64,000 nt of DNA from Glandiceps talaboti (Eukaryota; Hemichordata; Enteropneusta; Spengelidae): the NCBI RefSeq assembly GCF_964340395.1, contig NC_135555.1:13151246-13215245 (forward strand). Reading direction: 5' to 3'. The position numbers and the translations under genes are program-made. Shown one piece after another: positions 50,301 to 56,836 of this stretch (its first letter is position 1; each line of letters begins with the position of its first letter). Under the pieces are notes generated by a model. That model saw only the letters and a program-made list of their open reading frames with translations, was not told the origin of the DNA and searched no databases.

Positions 50301-52751
50301 CATTCTGCAAACATTTCAAGTAAACTTCCACAACAAGAAAACACTTAATTCTTACTAACTTTGTGATATTCCTGACATGCAAGTCTTTCTTATAAGCCAA
50401 CAGTTTGCCTTCATACAGATTGAAGACTGCCACAGCAGTACCACAGGCAGTAAATGCTCTCTGAGTTCGACTGGCAGTTCCTTCCAAACACAGCAGTGGG
50501 AAGACGTCCTGGGATGTGAGTCCTTGTTTAGCCATCTTCCTGGGAATCAGATGTTTGGCAGCATATCGGAAACTCCAGGACTGTCAAAATGTAAGGAGAT
50601 AACTTGTGAACTTGAAACTAAACAGGTGTAATTACCATTAGTCTGTAAGATACGAGGTGCTGTGCCTCTCTAGCAGCAGCCCCACCCCCCACCCCTACCC
50701 ACAGATTATTGATGGTGGAATGTATCTTACAGTCTAGATTACTGTGTACATTACAAACCAGTGATATTGCTAAGTGTATAAGACCTCAGGATAGGATAAA
50801 GGATAAACATTTCATATTCATACAGTTTCCTTTGTGTTTTATCAGTTATTTTGGACAGACAAGCTAGAAAAGTAGCTTCAGGAAGCACACATATATTTTA
50901 GTTTATCCCTGAGAAAAATGCTGCAGCGGAAACTACAGTGAAAGTCAAACAAAACCATAATATAAACTTTTAAATGTACCTCATTTTACCACATCTCAAT
51001 CATGTAATCTCTCAGGTAGATTGTGCTCGTCAGTATTTCTATCTGGCTTTCATATATAAAATTGTAGAAACATGTAAGTATGCCAGTTTTTGCTAGTATT
51101 CGTTTTGACTTAGGATACTGTGGTATAGCATGTGATTTGATGTCATCAAGAGGATGCTTACAAATTACAAGAGAATTTGGGCACAGGTGTCATTGTCACT
51201 TTGACAGGGACAACACTGTGTATTCAAGCCATAAAGATATTACCCTCCTGTCTATACATCTTCTACTTACTGTGACATTGCCAACACCACCACTGACAAC
51301 TTCATTACATTGTTCATTATACACCACTGAATAAATCTTCTGTGGAACTTTGCCGACAGAGATGAGTTCAAAGTCATCTGACAACAACAATAACTCATCA
51401 CCACCTGGTGTCCAACCAATGTATTCATTGACTTCCCTGGCATAAATCAATCGTGTAAAGTCTTCTTCAGGTTCAATATGGTCTTTCTTTCTTCCATCCA
51501 TATGAAATACATTAATGCCTTTACCATCTAGTGTTAAATATTCCTACACAAAATATATATGAATAGATATATGAATAAACATAAACAGCACAAAATGTAC
51601 ATGAATAGATAAATTTATCAGTAATGGTCGATCTGGGGGAAAATGAGAATGCAAGTAAATTGAAGTACTACTAGTATAGAGTACATTGTCAGACACTTTT
51701 AGATAGGATACCATGAAAAAGTATGATATATTTTGTTATTTCTTTCATTTTTCAAATGTAGAGATAGACTGTGGAGATAGATTTATTACCCCCGGTAGTG
51801 GTGATCTGATTGTCTACACTACACGTGTCACATTGTGTATAGCCAGGCTATCAGAGTGCCACTGATAACTATATAATATGTAAGGTTTATCTTGAAATAT
51901 TTCCACGGGAATAGAAAATGTTCTTACTTCTAATGTTTTGAAAGTAGAGCACCAGAGATTGTGATATAAAGCAAAAGTGGCAAAGCTTTATATAAAGTAA
52001 CACAATACAAGTTACAAATTATACTGTATGATACATAGTGTGATTGGTAGGACTCACGCGGACTTGTATCTCTAACTACTAATAGTACATGTACTCTAGA
52101 AAGAGATTCTAAGAGCACCTGTATAAAGAATTGATTGTCTTATACACTAGTATGAGTAGTAGTCTCTACAAATGTAAGTTTACAAAGTCTTAAATTGTAC
52201 TAAAAATAAGAAACTCCAGCAGATGGCCAACATGTATATTCTAACAGCTTCTTAAAGGCCCATGATTCAATCCAAGGTTCTCTTAACTCATGGTGCTATC
52301 ATATCATATCAGTGTAATAAATAAGATGATTATTTTGTTCTGGACCTACATTTTCTAGTTTTGCCAGACAACTATATTTCACACCTAAATTCTAATCCTA
52401 ATTGGAACTGAGCCTTTAGATTAAGGTCACCGATCTATGACCTTTCACCTTTGACACAAAAAATTGAATATATTTGAGCGCAGTTTTTGTGAGATATCTG
52501 TCTTTACTTACCTTTGTTTCTGGATTGAAAAGAACTTCAGTAATTTCCGTAATATGATTTAATTTCCTCATATGATGTACGCCATGTCCTATTACAACAC
52601 TTTTGAGATCAGCTTTGTAGACACTTTTCACTGTCAGTCTAACACTTTCCTTGAGTCTCCTCCAATAATACTGAGCTCTTGTCTCATCATCATTTTGTCC
52701 TGGCCTCTTTTTGCTCAGGTCAAGGATTTTACGAGCTTGTGCTAAACTCAT
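23221..52751 (-). CDS. WDR97: WDR97 orthologue: WD40-repeat, cilia-associated protein
   Basis: Thirty-two coding exons join in a single frame to 1591 residues plus TAG-type stop context at 23221-23223. ATG is at 52749-52751. The order is an N-terminal helix (1-80); a WD40 region (about 81-720, probably two propellers) with WD signatures such as AARDGSIKMWD, ASHDCTVRVW, DNVIKVWRVFPFADESL and CTLRIWNEANRLIR; a charged, proline-rich middle (about 770-1060); a helical region (about 1085-1265) with MGLQDPHDYFFKEL; a low-complexity stretch; TPIEAINYFCE; and the end motif QKYFVPGQSY. From recalled human WDR97 sequence, matching blocks run in the same order throughout (for example MWRVFPYAEESL, GLQDPEGFLFKE, PIDALNFFCE, QRYFLP). 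The family is little studied and is linked to cilia/flagella and testis. It probably acts as an axonemal scaffold, which is inference. This is a full-length, apparently intact gene. Confidence 0.92.
23787..23866 (-). CDS. WDR97: WDR97 exon 31
   Basis: 80 nt, residues about 1490-1516, SKPSLVRLGETHTSRCKPH. The acceptor is CACATAG and the donor TTAG|gtgagt. Entering phase 2 and leaving phase 1 fits both neighbours. Confidence 0.85.
25057..25155 (-). CDS. WDR97: WDR97 exon 30 (charged helix then PPLP)
   Basis: 99 nt, residues about 1457-1489. A highly charged Glu/Arg/Lys/Gln helix (EKERAERQQREKERQEKRER) is followed by KKPTPPLPE. The acceptor TACTAAAG is weak and a second AG lies downstream, but the upstream one keeps the phase. 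Confidence 0.75.
26986..27045 (-). CDS. WDR97: WDR97 exon 29
   Basis: 60 nt, residues about 1437-1456, DQLGDLKDISEKSEPSEYD. The acceptor is AAACACAG and the donor GACAG|gtataa. Phase 2 at both ends. Confidence 0.8.
27505..27614. repeat. (CT)n followed by (TGTC)n microsatellite
   Basis: About 35 CT units and then seven TGTC-type units, in a WDR97 intron. Both strands show long but meaningless open frames. Confidence 0.95.
27799..27840 (-). CDS. WDR97: WDR97 exon 28
   Basis: 42 nt, residues about 1423-1436, acidic DSEDVDTDLENEA. The acceptor is TTACAAAG and the donor GCCAG|gtacat. Phase 2 at both ends. Confidence 0.7.
28216..28287 (+). repeat. G-rich (GGGT)n tract ending in a G run
   Basis: Repeated GGGT units, then about eleven Gs. 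On the plus strand it has the form of a G-quadruplex; in the WDR97 pre-mRNA it is C-rich. Intronic. Confidence 0.9.
28507..28530 (-). CDS. WDR97: WDR97 exon 27 (24-nt microexon)
   Basis: The acceptor has an excellent pyrimidine tract ending GCATCAG, and the donor is AACAG|gtaaat. It codes PKPQLVN between split codons. Phase 2 at both ends, so skipping would keep the frame. Confidence 0.7.
29188..29377 (-). CDS. WDR97: WDR97 exon 26 (conserved INYFCE motif)
   Basis: 190 nt, residues about 1351-1414. It contains TPIEAINYFCEMQLEKFLD, one of the best family landmarks (a P.(E/D)A(I/L)N(Y/F)FCE block), then a basic stretch. The acceptor is CATTGCAG and the donor AAAAG|gtgggt. Confidence 0.88.
29601..29721 (-). 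CDS. WDR97: WDR97 exon 25 (Asp/Ser/Gly-rich linker)
   Basis: 121 nt, residues about 1312-1351, starting DDDESGSGIDREST, with six glycines in a row encoded by a GGT run (CCACCA repeat on plus), then a PRPSSQTRP segment. A length-variable linker is likely. Confidence 0.85.
30258..30395 (-). CDS. WDR97: WDR97 exon 24
   Basis: 138 nt, phase 0 at both ends, residues 1266-1311. It reads NHIARAIEQLKRG, a short basic helix, then PSPIEPSRSILKRGESR. The acceptor is CTGTAACAG and the donor AGG|gtgagt. Confidence 0.85.
30715..30883 (-). CDS. WDR97: WDR97 exon 23 (GLQDP motif)
   Basis: 169 nt, residues about 1209-1265. It carries MGLQDPHDYFFKELDSW, a strongly conserved family block, and a helix KNWIDKWLELFK. 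The acceptor is CACATCAG and the donor AAG|gtaagg. Confidence 0.92.
31520..31839 (-). CDS. WDR97: WDR97 exon 22 (helical repeat region)
   Basis: 320 nt, residues 1103-1208, predicted all-helical and reminiscent of ARM/HEAT packing: PKPWTVSAFTATLLKLQKIA, then SLLADALMTL, QKAFILQALRVLQ, VIVEMIVQYLDGDEE. The acceptor is ATATTACAG and the donor TCAG|gtacag. Confidence 0.88.
32241..32660 (-). CDS. WDR97: WDR97 exon 21 (proline-rich centre)
   Basis: 420 nt, phase 0 at both ends, residues 963-1102. Acidic and basic clusters surround long Pro-rich strings (PPPTPPPEEPKEEPKEEPK, PPPPPTPSPPRPPTPLPG). It ends with the folded-looking AEWFEKYFPNAGPG, which leads into the helical region. The largest coding exon. 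Confidence 0.88.
33594..33752. repeat. (TGTGA)n pentanucleotide tract
   Basis: About 150 bp of TGATG/TGTGA variants in a WDR97 intron; the opposite strand reads as (ATCAC)n. Confidence 0.9.
34403..34438 (-). CDS. WDR97: WDR97 exon 20 (36-nt microexon)
   Basis: 12 codons, EYVFPSPTPTPE, phase 0 at both ends. The acceptor ATTGTGAAG lacks a good pyrimidine tract and the donor is GAG|gtaaaa. It fits the proline/acidic style of its neighbours, and its length keeps the frame whether included or skipped. Confidence 0.55.
35111..35165. repeat. (CA)n microsatellite
   Basis: About 27 uninterrupted CA units, next to a region of palindromic TGCATG/GTGCAC strings from about 35015. WDR97 intron. Confidence 0.95.
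35426..35455 (-). CDS. WDR97: WDR97 exon 19 (30-nt microexon)
   Basis: 10 codons, RVFYWSDDEE, phase 0 at both ends, between GACGTCGCAG and GAG|gtatta. The acidic ending matches the local composition. The acceptor is poor in pyrimidines, so the exon needs transcript proof. Confidence 0.5.
36581..36684. mobile_element. Short MITE, TAGTCTGTAAG family, copy 1 (104 bp)
   Basis: The ends are GTAGTCTGTAAGGTA and its near-perfect inverse TATCTTACAGTCTAC. It is more GC-rich inside than the surrounding intron (GTGGCGGGACGCCCTC). A second copy lies at 50638-50736. Confidence 0.7.
37505..37680. repeat. Imperfect CAGCA/AAGAC pentanucleotide tract
   Basis: Runs of CACAGCA/CAAAGCA are followed by AAGACAAGATAAGACA-type units. 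It lies beside a WDR97 microexon. Confidence 0.8.
37713..37730 (-). CDS. WDR97: WDR97 exon 18 (18-nt microexon)
   Basis: Six codons, RQEEEE, phase 0 at both ends. The acceptor is CATTCCACAG and the donor GAG|gtgacc. The acidic run suits the neighbouring exons, but such a short GAA/GAG stretch could be a chance match. Confidence 0.45.
39191..39459 (-). CDS. WDR97: WDR97 exon 17
   Basis: 269 nt, residues about 845-934. It contains TGFFPNP and then PSGFIPNSVLVRLLWPAEE, the paired GFFP / G(F/Y)(I/V)PNS blocks conserved in the family. The acceptor is CCTACCAG and the donor AGG|gtgagt. Confidence 0.92.
39812..39835 (+). repeat. 24-G homopolymer
   Basis: An uninterrupted run of 24 G on the plus strand (poly-C in the WDR97 pre-mRNA), about 120 bp downstream of the exon 16 donor. 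The exact length is likely to be assembly-sensitive. Confidence 0.9.
39958..40015 (-). CDS. WDR97: WDR97 exon 16
   Basis: 58 nt, residues 826-844, VPKDDYFNVNAFMEVPEEK. The acceptor is TTGTAG and the donor AAAG|gtaaga. Leaves phase 1, matching exon 17. Confidence 0.85.
40128..40259. mobile_element. Truncated right half of TTAA-ended foldback family, copy C
   Basis: It shares GGACTTGGCATATGTTGTTT, AGGAAGCCATGACAAAATTG and AATACCCAATCCTCATC with copies A and B and ends ACCACTTTAA. Only the right arm is present. It shows that the family is dispersed across both genes. Confidence 0.75.
40342..40494 (-). CDS. WDR97: WDR97 exon 15
   Basis: 153 nt, phase 0 at both ends, residues 775-825. It reads EYAMLIARDSELKKI, then KPKPPPRVREEAFQKYLDLM; the I.ARD..L and F..YL.L pieces match the family. 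The acceptor is AATTCTCAG and the donor TTT|gtaagt. Confidence 0.9.
41002..41077 (-). CDS. WDR97: WDR97 exon 14
   Basis: 76 nt, residues about 749-774. FDHFMDILTDEENEEL leads into a basic helix, REKKIKEK. The acceptor is CATCTCTAG and the donor AAG|gtaaga. Confidence 0.85.
41672..41822 (-). CDS. WDR97: WDR97 exon 13
   Basis: 151 nt, residues about 699-748, YMPKAYMMKMV through DDVKRLKNAHSSLY. It corresponds to the YLP.SYL.KK block that follows the WD40 region in the family. The acceptor is GTTGTAG and the donor CAA|gtaggt. Confidence 0.88.
42464..42570 (-). CDS. WDR97: WDR97 exon 12 (last WD40 blade)
   Basis: 107 nt, residues about 663-698, LVKLNAVPTSLCFSSQKGDI, then ILIGIGKHLHRIEY, matching the family's L.LNG.P..L.F....GD..L.LG...L. 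The acceptor is CTTATAG and the donor AAAT|gtaagt. Confidence 0.92.
43088..43226 (-). CDS. WDR97: WDR97 exon 11 (WD40)
   Basis: 139 nt, residues about 617-662. It contains DHVDDITGLTCCSRMRITA, then SSDCTLRIWNEANRLIR, a clear WD blade ending RIW. The acceptor is TTTCACAG and the donor TCAG|gtttgt. Confidence 0.95.
43432..43483. repeat. (GATT)n microsatellite abutting the exon 10 donor
   Basis: About 50 bp of GATT units with two interruptions. On the WDR97 strand it starts about seven bases into the intron, directly after gtaagtaaa. Confidence 0.9.
43490..43672 (-). CDS. WDR97: WDR97 exon 10 (WD40, MWRVFP-type block)
   Basis: 183 nt, residues about 556-616. It begins DNVIKVWRVFPFADESLAPL and continues to MVAFQEPSTATYNIVKYDL. 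This is the clearest single match to human WDR97. The acceptor is GTTTTACAG and the donor AAAC|gtaagt. Confidence 0.95.
43900..44056. repeat. Imperfect inverted repeat (AAATTTTG / GCTGATGA arms)
   Basis: The left arm (CCCAAATTTTGCTGATG..., CAGCATCATCAGG) is mirrored by the right arm (CCTGATAATGCTGATGAAG, CACAAAATTTGGGA). It is intronic and about 150 bp. The motif style resembles the terminal repeats of some retroelements, but nothing decisive is present. Confidence 0.5.
44300..44341. repeat. (GATT)n microsatellite
   Basis: About nine GATT/GGTT units in the same WDR97 intron as the exon 9-10 gap. Confidence 0.9.
45773..45845 (-). CDS. WDR97: WDR97 exon 9 (WD40)
   Basis: 73 nt, residues 532-555, AHGYKGVLSLLANSKDDQLI, then SAGLG, which completes a WD repeat with exon 10. 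The acceptor is TTTGTAG and the donor TTGG|gtaagt. Confidence 0.9.
46510..46736 (-). CDS. WDR97: WDR97 exon 8 (WD40)
   Basis: 227 nt, residues about 456-531. It contains CLCLYEYIVE, then GRKDGYLAVLDWDTMEVKYK, a WD-like blade. The acceptor is CTCCTGCAG and the donor GAG|gtagga. Confidence 0.9.
47757..47858 (-). CDS. WDR97: WDR97 exon 7
   Basis: 102 nt, residues about 422-455, TMFVALKNGDMVRADTKFNP. The acceptor is CCTTGTGTAG and the donor AGCG|gtaagt. Phase 1 at both ends. Confidence 0.9.
48104..48190 (+). mobile_element. tRNA-like SINE head (degraded)
   Basis: An A-box-like TGACTGAGTGGTAAGC (about 48112-48127) is followed by a B-box-like GTGTTTGAACCTTT about 40 bp on. The boxes are degenerate and no body or tail can be defined. 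Confidence 0.35.
48395..48530 (-). CDS. WDR97: WDR97 exon 6 (WD40)
   Basis: 136 nt, residues 377-421, CPPRALVVTRDATVRVVAP, then NGNVITSLIVNQKVGVADAI, a WD blade. The acceptor is CATTTTAG and the donor GAAG|gtaagg. Confidence 0.92.
49134..49179 (-). CDS. WDR97: WDR97 exon 5 (46-nt)
   Basis: A small exon, residues about 361-376, HKVDHIRITDRPEPE. The acceptor is AATTGTAG and the donor GAG|gtgagg. It takes phase 2 and returns phase 0, so it is needed for the frame. Confidence 0.85.
49367..49393 (-). promoter_or_regulatory. Candidate G-quadruplex near the exon 4 donor (transcribed strand)
   Basis: The plus strand has four C runs (CCCC, CCCCCC, CCCCCC, CCCCC) separated by single bases. In the WDR97 pre-mRNA this becomes four G runs starting about 35 bases inside intron 4. 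Intronic G-quadruplexes close to 5' splice sites can influence splicing in other systems; use here is inference. Confidence 0.45.
49428..49775 (-). CDS. WDR97: WDR97 exon 4 (two WD40 blades)
   Basis: 348 nt, residues about 245-361. It contains TAARDGSIKMWDDSWRLKLV, then FVGHSGAVSS, then SASHDCTVRVWSLETCDQV, then TVDLWRIRDIHT. GH and WD dipeptide positions are classical. The acceptor is GTCTTACAG and the donor AGG|gtgagt. Confidence 0.96.
50360..50580 (-). CDS. WDR97: WDR97 exon 3 (WD40)
   Basis: 221 nt, residues 172-245, SWSFRYAAKHLIPR, then FTACGTAVAVFNLYEGKLLA, then KKDLHVRNIT. The DLH..(N/T)I block is a family landmark. The acceptor is ATTTTGACAG and the donor CAAA|gttagt. Confidence 0.92.
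50638..50736. mobile_element. Short MITE, TAGTCTGTAAG family, copy 2 (99 bp)
   Basis: The ends TTAGTCTGTAAGATAC and GTATCTTACAGTCTA are inverted repeats of each other and match copy 1 at 36581. The centre is C-rich and unrelated to copy 1. Confidence 0.7.
51271..51543 (-). CDS. WDR97: WDR97 exon 2 (start of WD40 region)
   Basis: 273 nt, phase 0 at both ends, residues 81-171. EYLTLDGKGINVFHMDGRKK opens the first blade; then YIGWTPGGDELLLLSDDFEL and VVSGGVGNVT. The acceptor is TTTTGTGTAG and the donor ACA|gtaagt. Confidence 0.92.
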
Positions 52752-52880
52752 TGTTGCTTGTTTTATTGGAATATATATATATAAATGTAAAATATATATA
52801 CAACTCCTTGTGTGAAATGGTTTGGGTCTTCAAGCCCTGGTTTGACCTTCGGCTTGTTTCCTTATTACATCATGTAAGTA
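52512..52880 (-). CDS. WDR97: WDR97 exon with start codon (5' UTR 52752-52880)
   Basis: ATG at 52749-52751 opens MSLAQARKILDLSKKR, an amphipathic basic helix, then YYWRRLKESVRLTVKSVYK, aligning with the RR.W.LLR.SL...V segment of the family, then VVIGHGVHHMRKLNHI. The acceptor upstream is a good one (TTTATATTTTACCACAG). The leader contains an upstream ATG. If exon 1 is used, an ATG at its very 3' end starts an upstream reading frame across the junction that stops before the main ATG. The donor is AAG|gtaagt. Confidence 0.88.
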
Positions 52881-53457
52881 CTGTGGTAAAATATAAACAA
52901 ATAACATTTCAACAGTTACATGTAGTATTCATTTCACATATTACCAGTGCTGTCACCAAGTATTACTCGTACGCAATAGGATACTAGTGATTATTGCATC
53001 AAATGAGATCATGTTATGAATTTTCATTGTTTTCATAAAATCACTGTTCATGTACCTTACTCTGCAACTGCAGTGTACCTGAAAGAGGGCGATCGATTCC
53101 CCACATATTGGAAGTCATCAATGTGTTAAAATCTCTCCGATTTAGTCTATATTTCGACTATATTATGGCTTGTCTGGCGAAAATTAGCTAACTAGGGATC
53201 ATCTGGGTTGTACTGACAGGCGAAGAGATAATGTCTGTTTGAAATCGTCCGTGTAGGCTGTTGATCTAGACTGTTGAACGTTCCAATCAAATGTCAACGT
53301 CGGCAATCGGATTATTGATTTGGCACTTGATATTTTGAGTCGCTGCAGGTAGCTGGCAATTTTGTCACCCGAATGACCCCAGATCGTTGTGTGTGTTTTA
53401 AGGAATAAAGACAAACATCGCATCCTATTCATGCAAAAAATCATAAAATATCTTACC

Positions 53458-53540
53458 ATTTAAAGGGCTGCGAATCCTAAATAATGTACATTACTACTTC
53501 ATAACAATCAGACGGAGTCGTCGGCCATATTGTTTATCAC
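53458..53540 (-). other. WDR97: WDR97 non-coding first exon (candidate)
   Basis: The 3' edge is TTTAAATG|gtaaga, a strong donor pairing with the acceptor at 52881. The sequence upstream, on the minus strand, is relatively GC-rich (GGCCGACGACTCCGTCTG). A short upstream frame, ATGGCCGACGACTCC, ends in TGA after six codons. The 5' limit is a guess. Confidence 0.5.
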
Positions 53541-53683
53541 CATGGAGGCCTGAGGAATTGTGGGTAAAAGGGTCTCGAAAAGACTACCTAACTTACTATG
53601 ATTTTTACACTATCACAACATTTATTGATAACTTAGAGTAGCCAAATCACTGCATCTCTAGTCTCACGACTCGTTTGTTGACG

Positions 53684-53715
53684 ATGACTTTCCACGTTTT
53701 TGAAGTGAAACATCG
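53684..53715 (+). CDS. Weak candidate first exon of a head-to-head + strand gene
   Basis: ATG with acceptable context opens MTFHVFEVKH and then hits CATCG|gtatgt, a usable donor, about 150 bp from the WDR97 leader. No downstream exon is visible in this window, so the partner would have to lie beyond 64 kb. It could equally be a chance. Confidence 0.2.
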
Positions 53716-55490
53716 GTATGTATAACGTTACATGTTATTTTTATTTATCTCCAGCTGGCTCTCTTTCAAGGTTCAGAAACGGTTATCAACATCAGTTATA
53801 ATGGTAAAGTGAAATTTGTCCAAGTTCAAACTGTTGTGTTATCCTCACTTGTTGAAATTAACTACAATCTTCAGCTAGGTGATGAGACATGTTTTCAGGA
53901 CATGTAACGAAGCATATCGCATAACTGTGAAACGGCACTGGCAATGTTACTTGCAGAGCTCTGGCTTAAGAGCTTGAATTTCAGCAGTAATCACAACCGC
54001 TAGAGGGCGCAATATACCGTTGGCATTTTGCACTGCATTTAGCCAGAACATATTTGTATGCATACTTTTTTTCACTTTCTTTGATATTGACATACCTATC
54101 ACTATTGCCAGTAAACACTCTACATATTTATAATTATTATCTTATTTTAAACTAGAATTAACTAGAATTACCTGAATCTGCCATCTTCTAGGTTGTTGCC
54201 ATGGCAACAGTAGTTTTTATTTGATCACATCAGATGAACAATGAAATGTGTATAAAAACCTAGCCACACTGTCAAGAACAGATTTGAAGATATCCATGTT
54301 CATGAAGATATATTCCAGTCAAACCATCACATTTTGATGCCATGATAATATTTTTATATGTTGTCGCCAGAGATTATAAGCATACAAAATATAATTATCT
54401 TATTAGCAAATGTACAATGTATTAAAATTTACAGATGATCATTATGGCAAGGATAGATAATTCAACAAGTACAGGGGCCCCCCAAAAAATTGTACTTATG
54501 AACTGGTCGAGTTAAGTTATATTGTTATGATAGCTTTATAATTATATTGCCTTGAAATATAACAATTCAGTAATGTACCACTAACAATGTATTGTGTGAA
54601 ATGTCATTCTAATACTACATACAAGTCAACTATTACTAAGTCATGACAGATCTCAATGCCAATTATCCTCCTAGGGACATCAGATACCAGCTGCGGTCTC
54701 AGGAAATAGCTGCATTATAATACCAAAGTACACTAACTAGGAGCGATAGCCATGAACACCTATAGCCCAAAGACAACCATGTAGACTTTGATGTTTCTCT
54801 GGCAATTCTGTATGGAAATGATAACATTTTATAAAAATATGGGAAAGAAACTTACAGCTTTATTCTGAAAATAATAAACAATTATTTCTACTTCTTACAT
54901 ATGCAGATATGTTGTTGGATTTCTAATAATTACATAATGAATTTACAATATATGCATTTCCACTGAATTTATAGAAAACCTTCCAATCTTTCTACCCTTT
55001 GTACAGACTACTTCCAAATGTACAACCCGTGAAACAACATGAGTGCATTTTCTTCAATGAGGTGTAAGCCAAGGAAACTCAGACTTCACACAAAAAGACA
55101 AAATTAGGTAAAAACAACAATATAACTGATACAAAAACAACAGCGGGTGTCTCTAGGTTCACACGACGCAAGAATTATCAGTTTGTGTTCAAGTCGTAAT
55201 GTAACACTGAGTATCAGTCGAACTCCATCGTTATGTGTAGTGTTATATAAATGTAAACAGAGTTATGGGATCCAAGGCTCGTGGTGTTTATATACTTTCA
55301 TAAGTTATCGATACTAATTTCATTGTATGAATGTCTTCACATGAAACTTGTCTCATTCCTGCTTACCACAAACAAGTAAACACACCAGTATTTTTTCACA
55401 GGTTGTACATCCAGGGGATGAAACAACCGTCCTGTATTAAAATGGCTATCAAAATTACTACTAGCAAGAAAAGGTTTTATTATGATGCTG
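53716..55490. other. Intergenic, no coding seen
   Basis: Apart from the X-box, no domain-bearing frame or convincing splice pair was found. The sequence becomes AT-rich from about 54100 onward. Confidence 0.5.
54195..54208. promoter_or_regulatory. Perfect RFX X-box palindrome
   Basis: GTTGCCATGGCAAC is a full 14-bp palindrome (16 bp with flanking T and A) matching the RFX-family X-box (GTNRCC ... RGYAAC). RFX factors drive ciliary genes in animals. It lies about 650-750 bp upstream of the WDR97 leader exon, and WDR97 is a cilia-linked gene. Regulation of WDR97 is inference. Confidence 0.6.
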
Positions 55491-55672
55491 CCTGGAATCC
55501 ATGCGGATGGGGATTTTAAATTTTAGTCCCCACCCCCACCCCCACCCCCCACCAATCAGCATTTGCAACTGTTTTCAGGCCACTGGCTTCATTAAAAGAG
55601 ATAATCAATGGCATCTGGCCAGGCGTGAGGGGGAAACTAAAATTTAAAATCCCCATCCACATGGATTCCAGG
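55491..55672. mobile_element. 182-bp MITE with 37-bp near-perfect inverted ends
   Basis: The left end begins CCTGGAATCCATGCGGATGG and runs through GGATTTTAAATTTTAGT (55491-55527). The right end (55636-55672) is its reverse complement with one mismatch. The internal part starts with a C-rich tract (CCCCACCCCCACCCCCACC). The high identity of the ends suggests recent insertion. Confidence 0.85.
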
Positions 55673-56280
55673 TGCTAGGCTAATGATATGGTTACTATGG
55701 CAATCTTATTATCCCAATATGACTGTTTCTTGACCAATACTGACAAGGTTTGAGATCACAATGCATTATGAATATGATATAAATAATGTAAAATATGTGT
55801 TAGTACCATCAGTGATTTATAGTTGCATCCGTTATTCTGCATTAATATTATTACACACATTAAATATAAGTACATCGTGACTTGATTTTATATTATTACA
55901 GGAATGAGAATGTGTATAGTTATAGTCAGGGTTTTCACTATGTTTTGGAGAAAAGTATGAGGCCAACAAACTGCAGAACAGCAATGAAGCAGAAACAACC
56001 AATGATGCTCATCAAGTTTGTTCAAATTGAGATCGGGATAAATCTATATTGGGACAGGGATATAGTATGATAGTATACAGTGATAGAAAGGTCATGAACC
56101 CACTTGAAGTCTTTACTATTCATTGAAAGTTATCTTCAGTTACATAAACAATCATAAATTTTGAGTAAATATTTTAAAAGTAGATGGCATATATATGGGT
56201 TACTAAGGCAAGTAGCTGCATGGTTATATAGCCATTGGATTTATATTGTGTGCTTAGTGGAAACATGTACTAGTTTTACT

Positions 56281-56491
56281 CAACTTGACTTATTGTGGAG
56301 TCTGATCACAGACAGTTTGAAATTATAATGTCAATAAAACATGTGAATTCATTGATTTATGGTCAGATTTCAGACTCGACTCAAGGTCAAGATTGTCTGC
56401 TAGTCTTAACCACTTGAGACAATATTGTATAGTGACAGTTACAGGCTGTAAGTCATTCATATCGGGTATCTTATCAAATTACATGAAGTCT

Positions 56492-56537
<46 letters not shown>

Positions 56538-56784
56538 AGTAGTAGCTGTAGTAGTAGTAGTTTTCAATTGAACTTTATTCGTCTTTGCCCTGATACATTG
56601 AAGTGCTAAATAAAATATTTACAAAGGAAATCAGCAGAGTACGAATGAAAGTATAAATTAAAATCCAAATACATCGGTACGGCTAGACATGGAAAACATT
56701 AAATGAGACTTGCGTGTTTGGCGAGAACAAAGTTATGTACATCAGTGTTCAGCGATACTATGCTTTCAAATGCATGAAGGGATT

Positions 56785-56836
<52 letters not shown>

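Noticed and set aside
53028-53060. Other ATG-initiated starts for WDR97 upstream of 52751
   Set aside because: All frames from the leader ATGs meet stops before joining the conserved N-terminal helix; only 52751 gives the family start.
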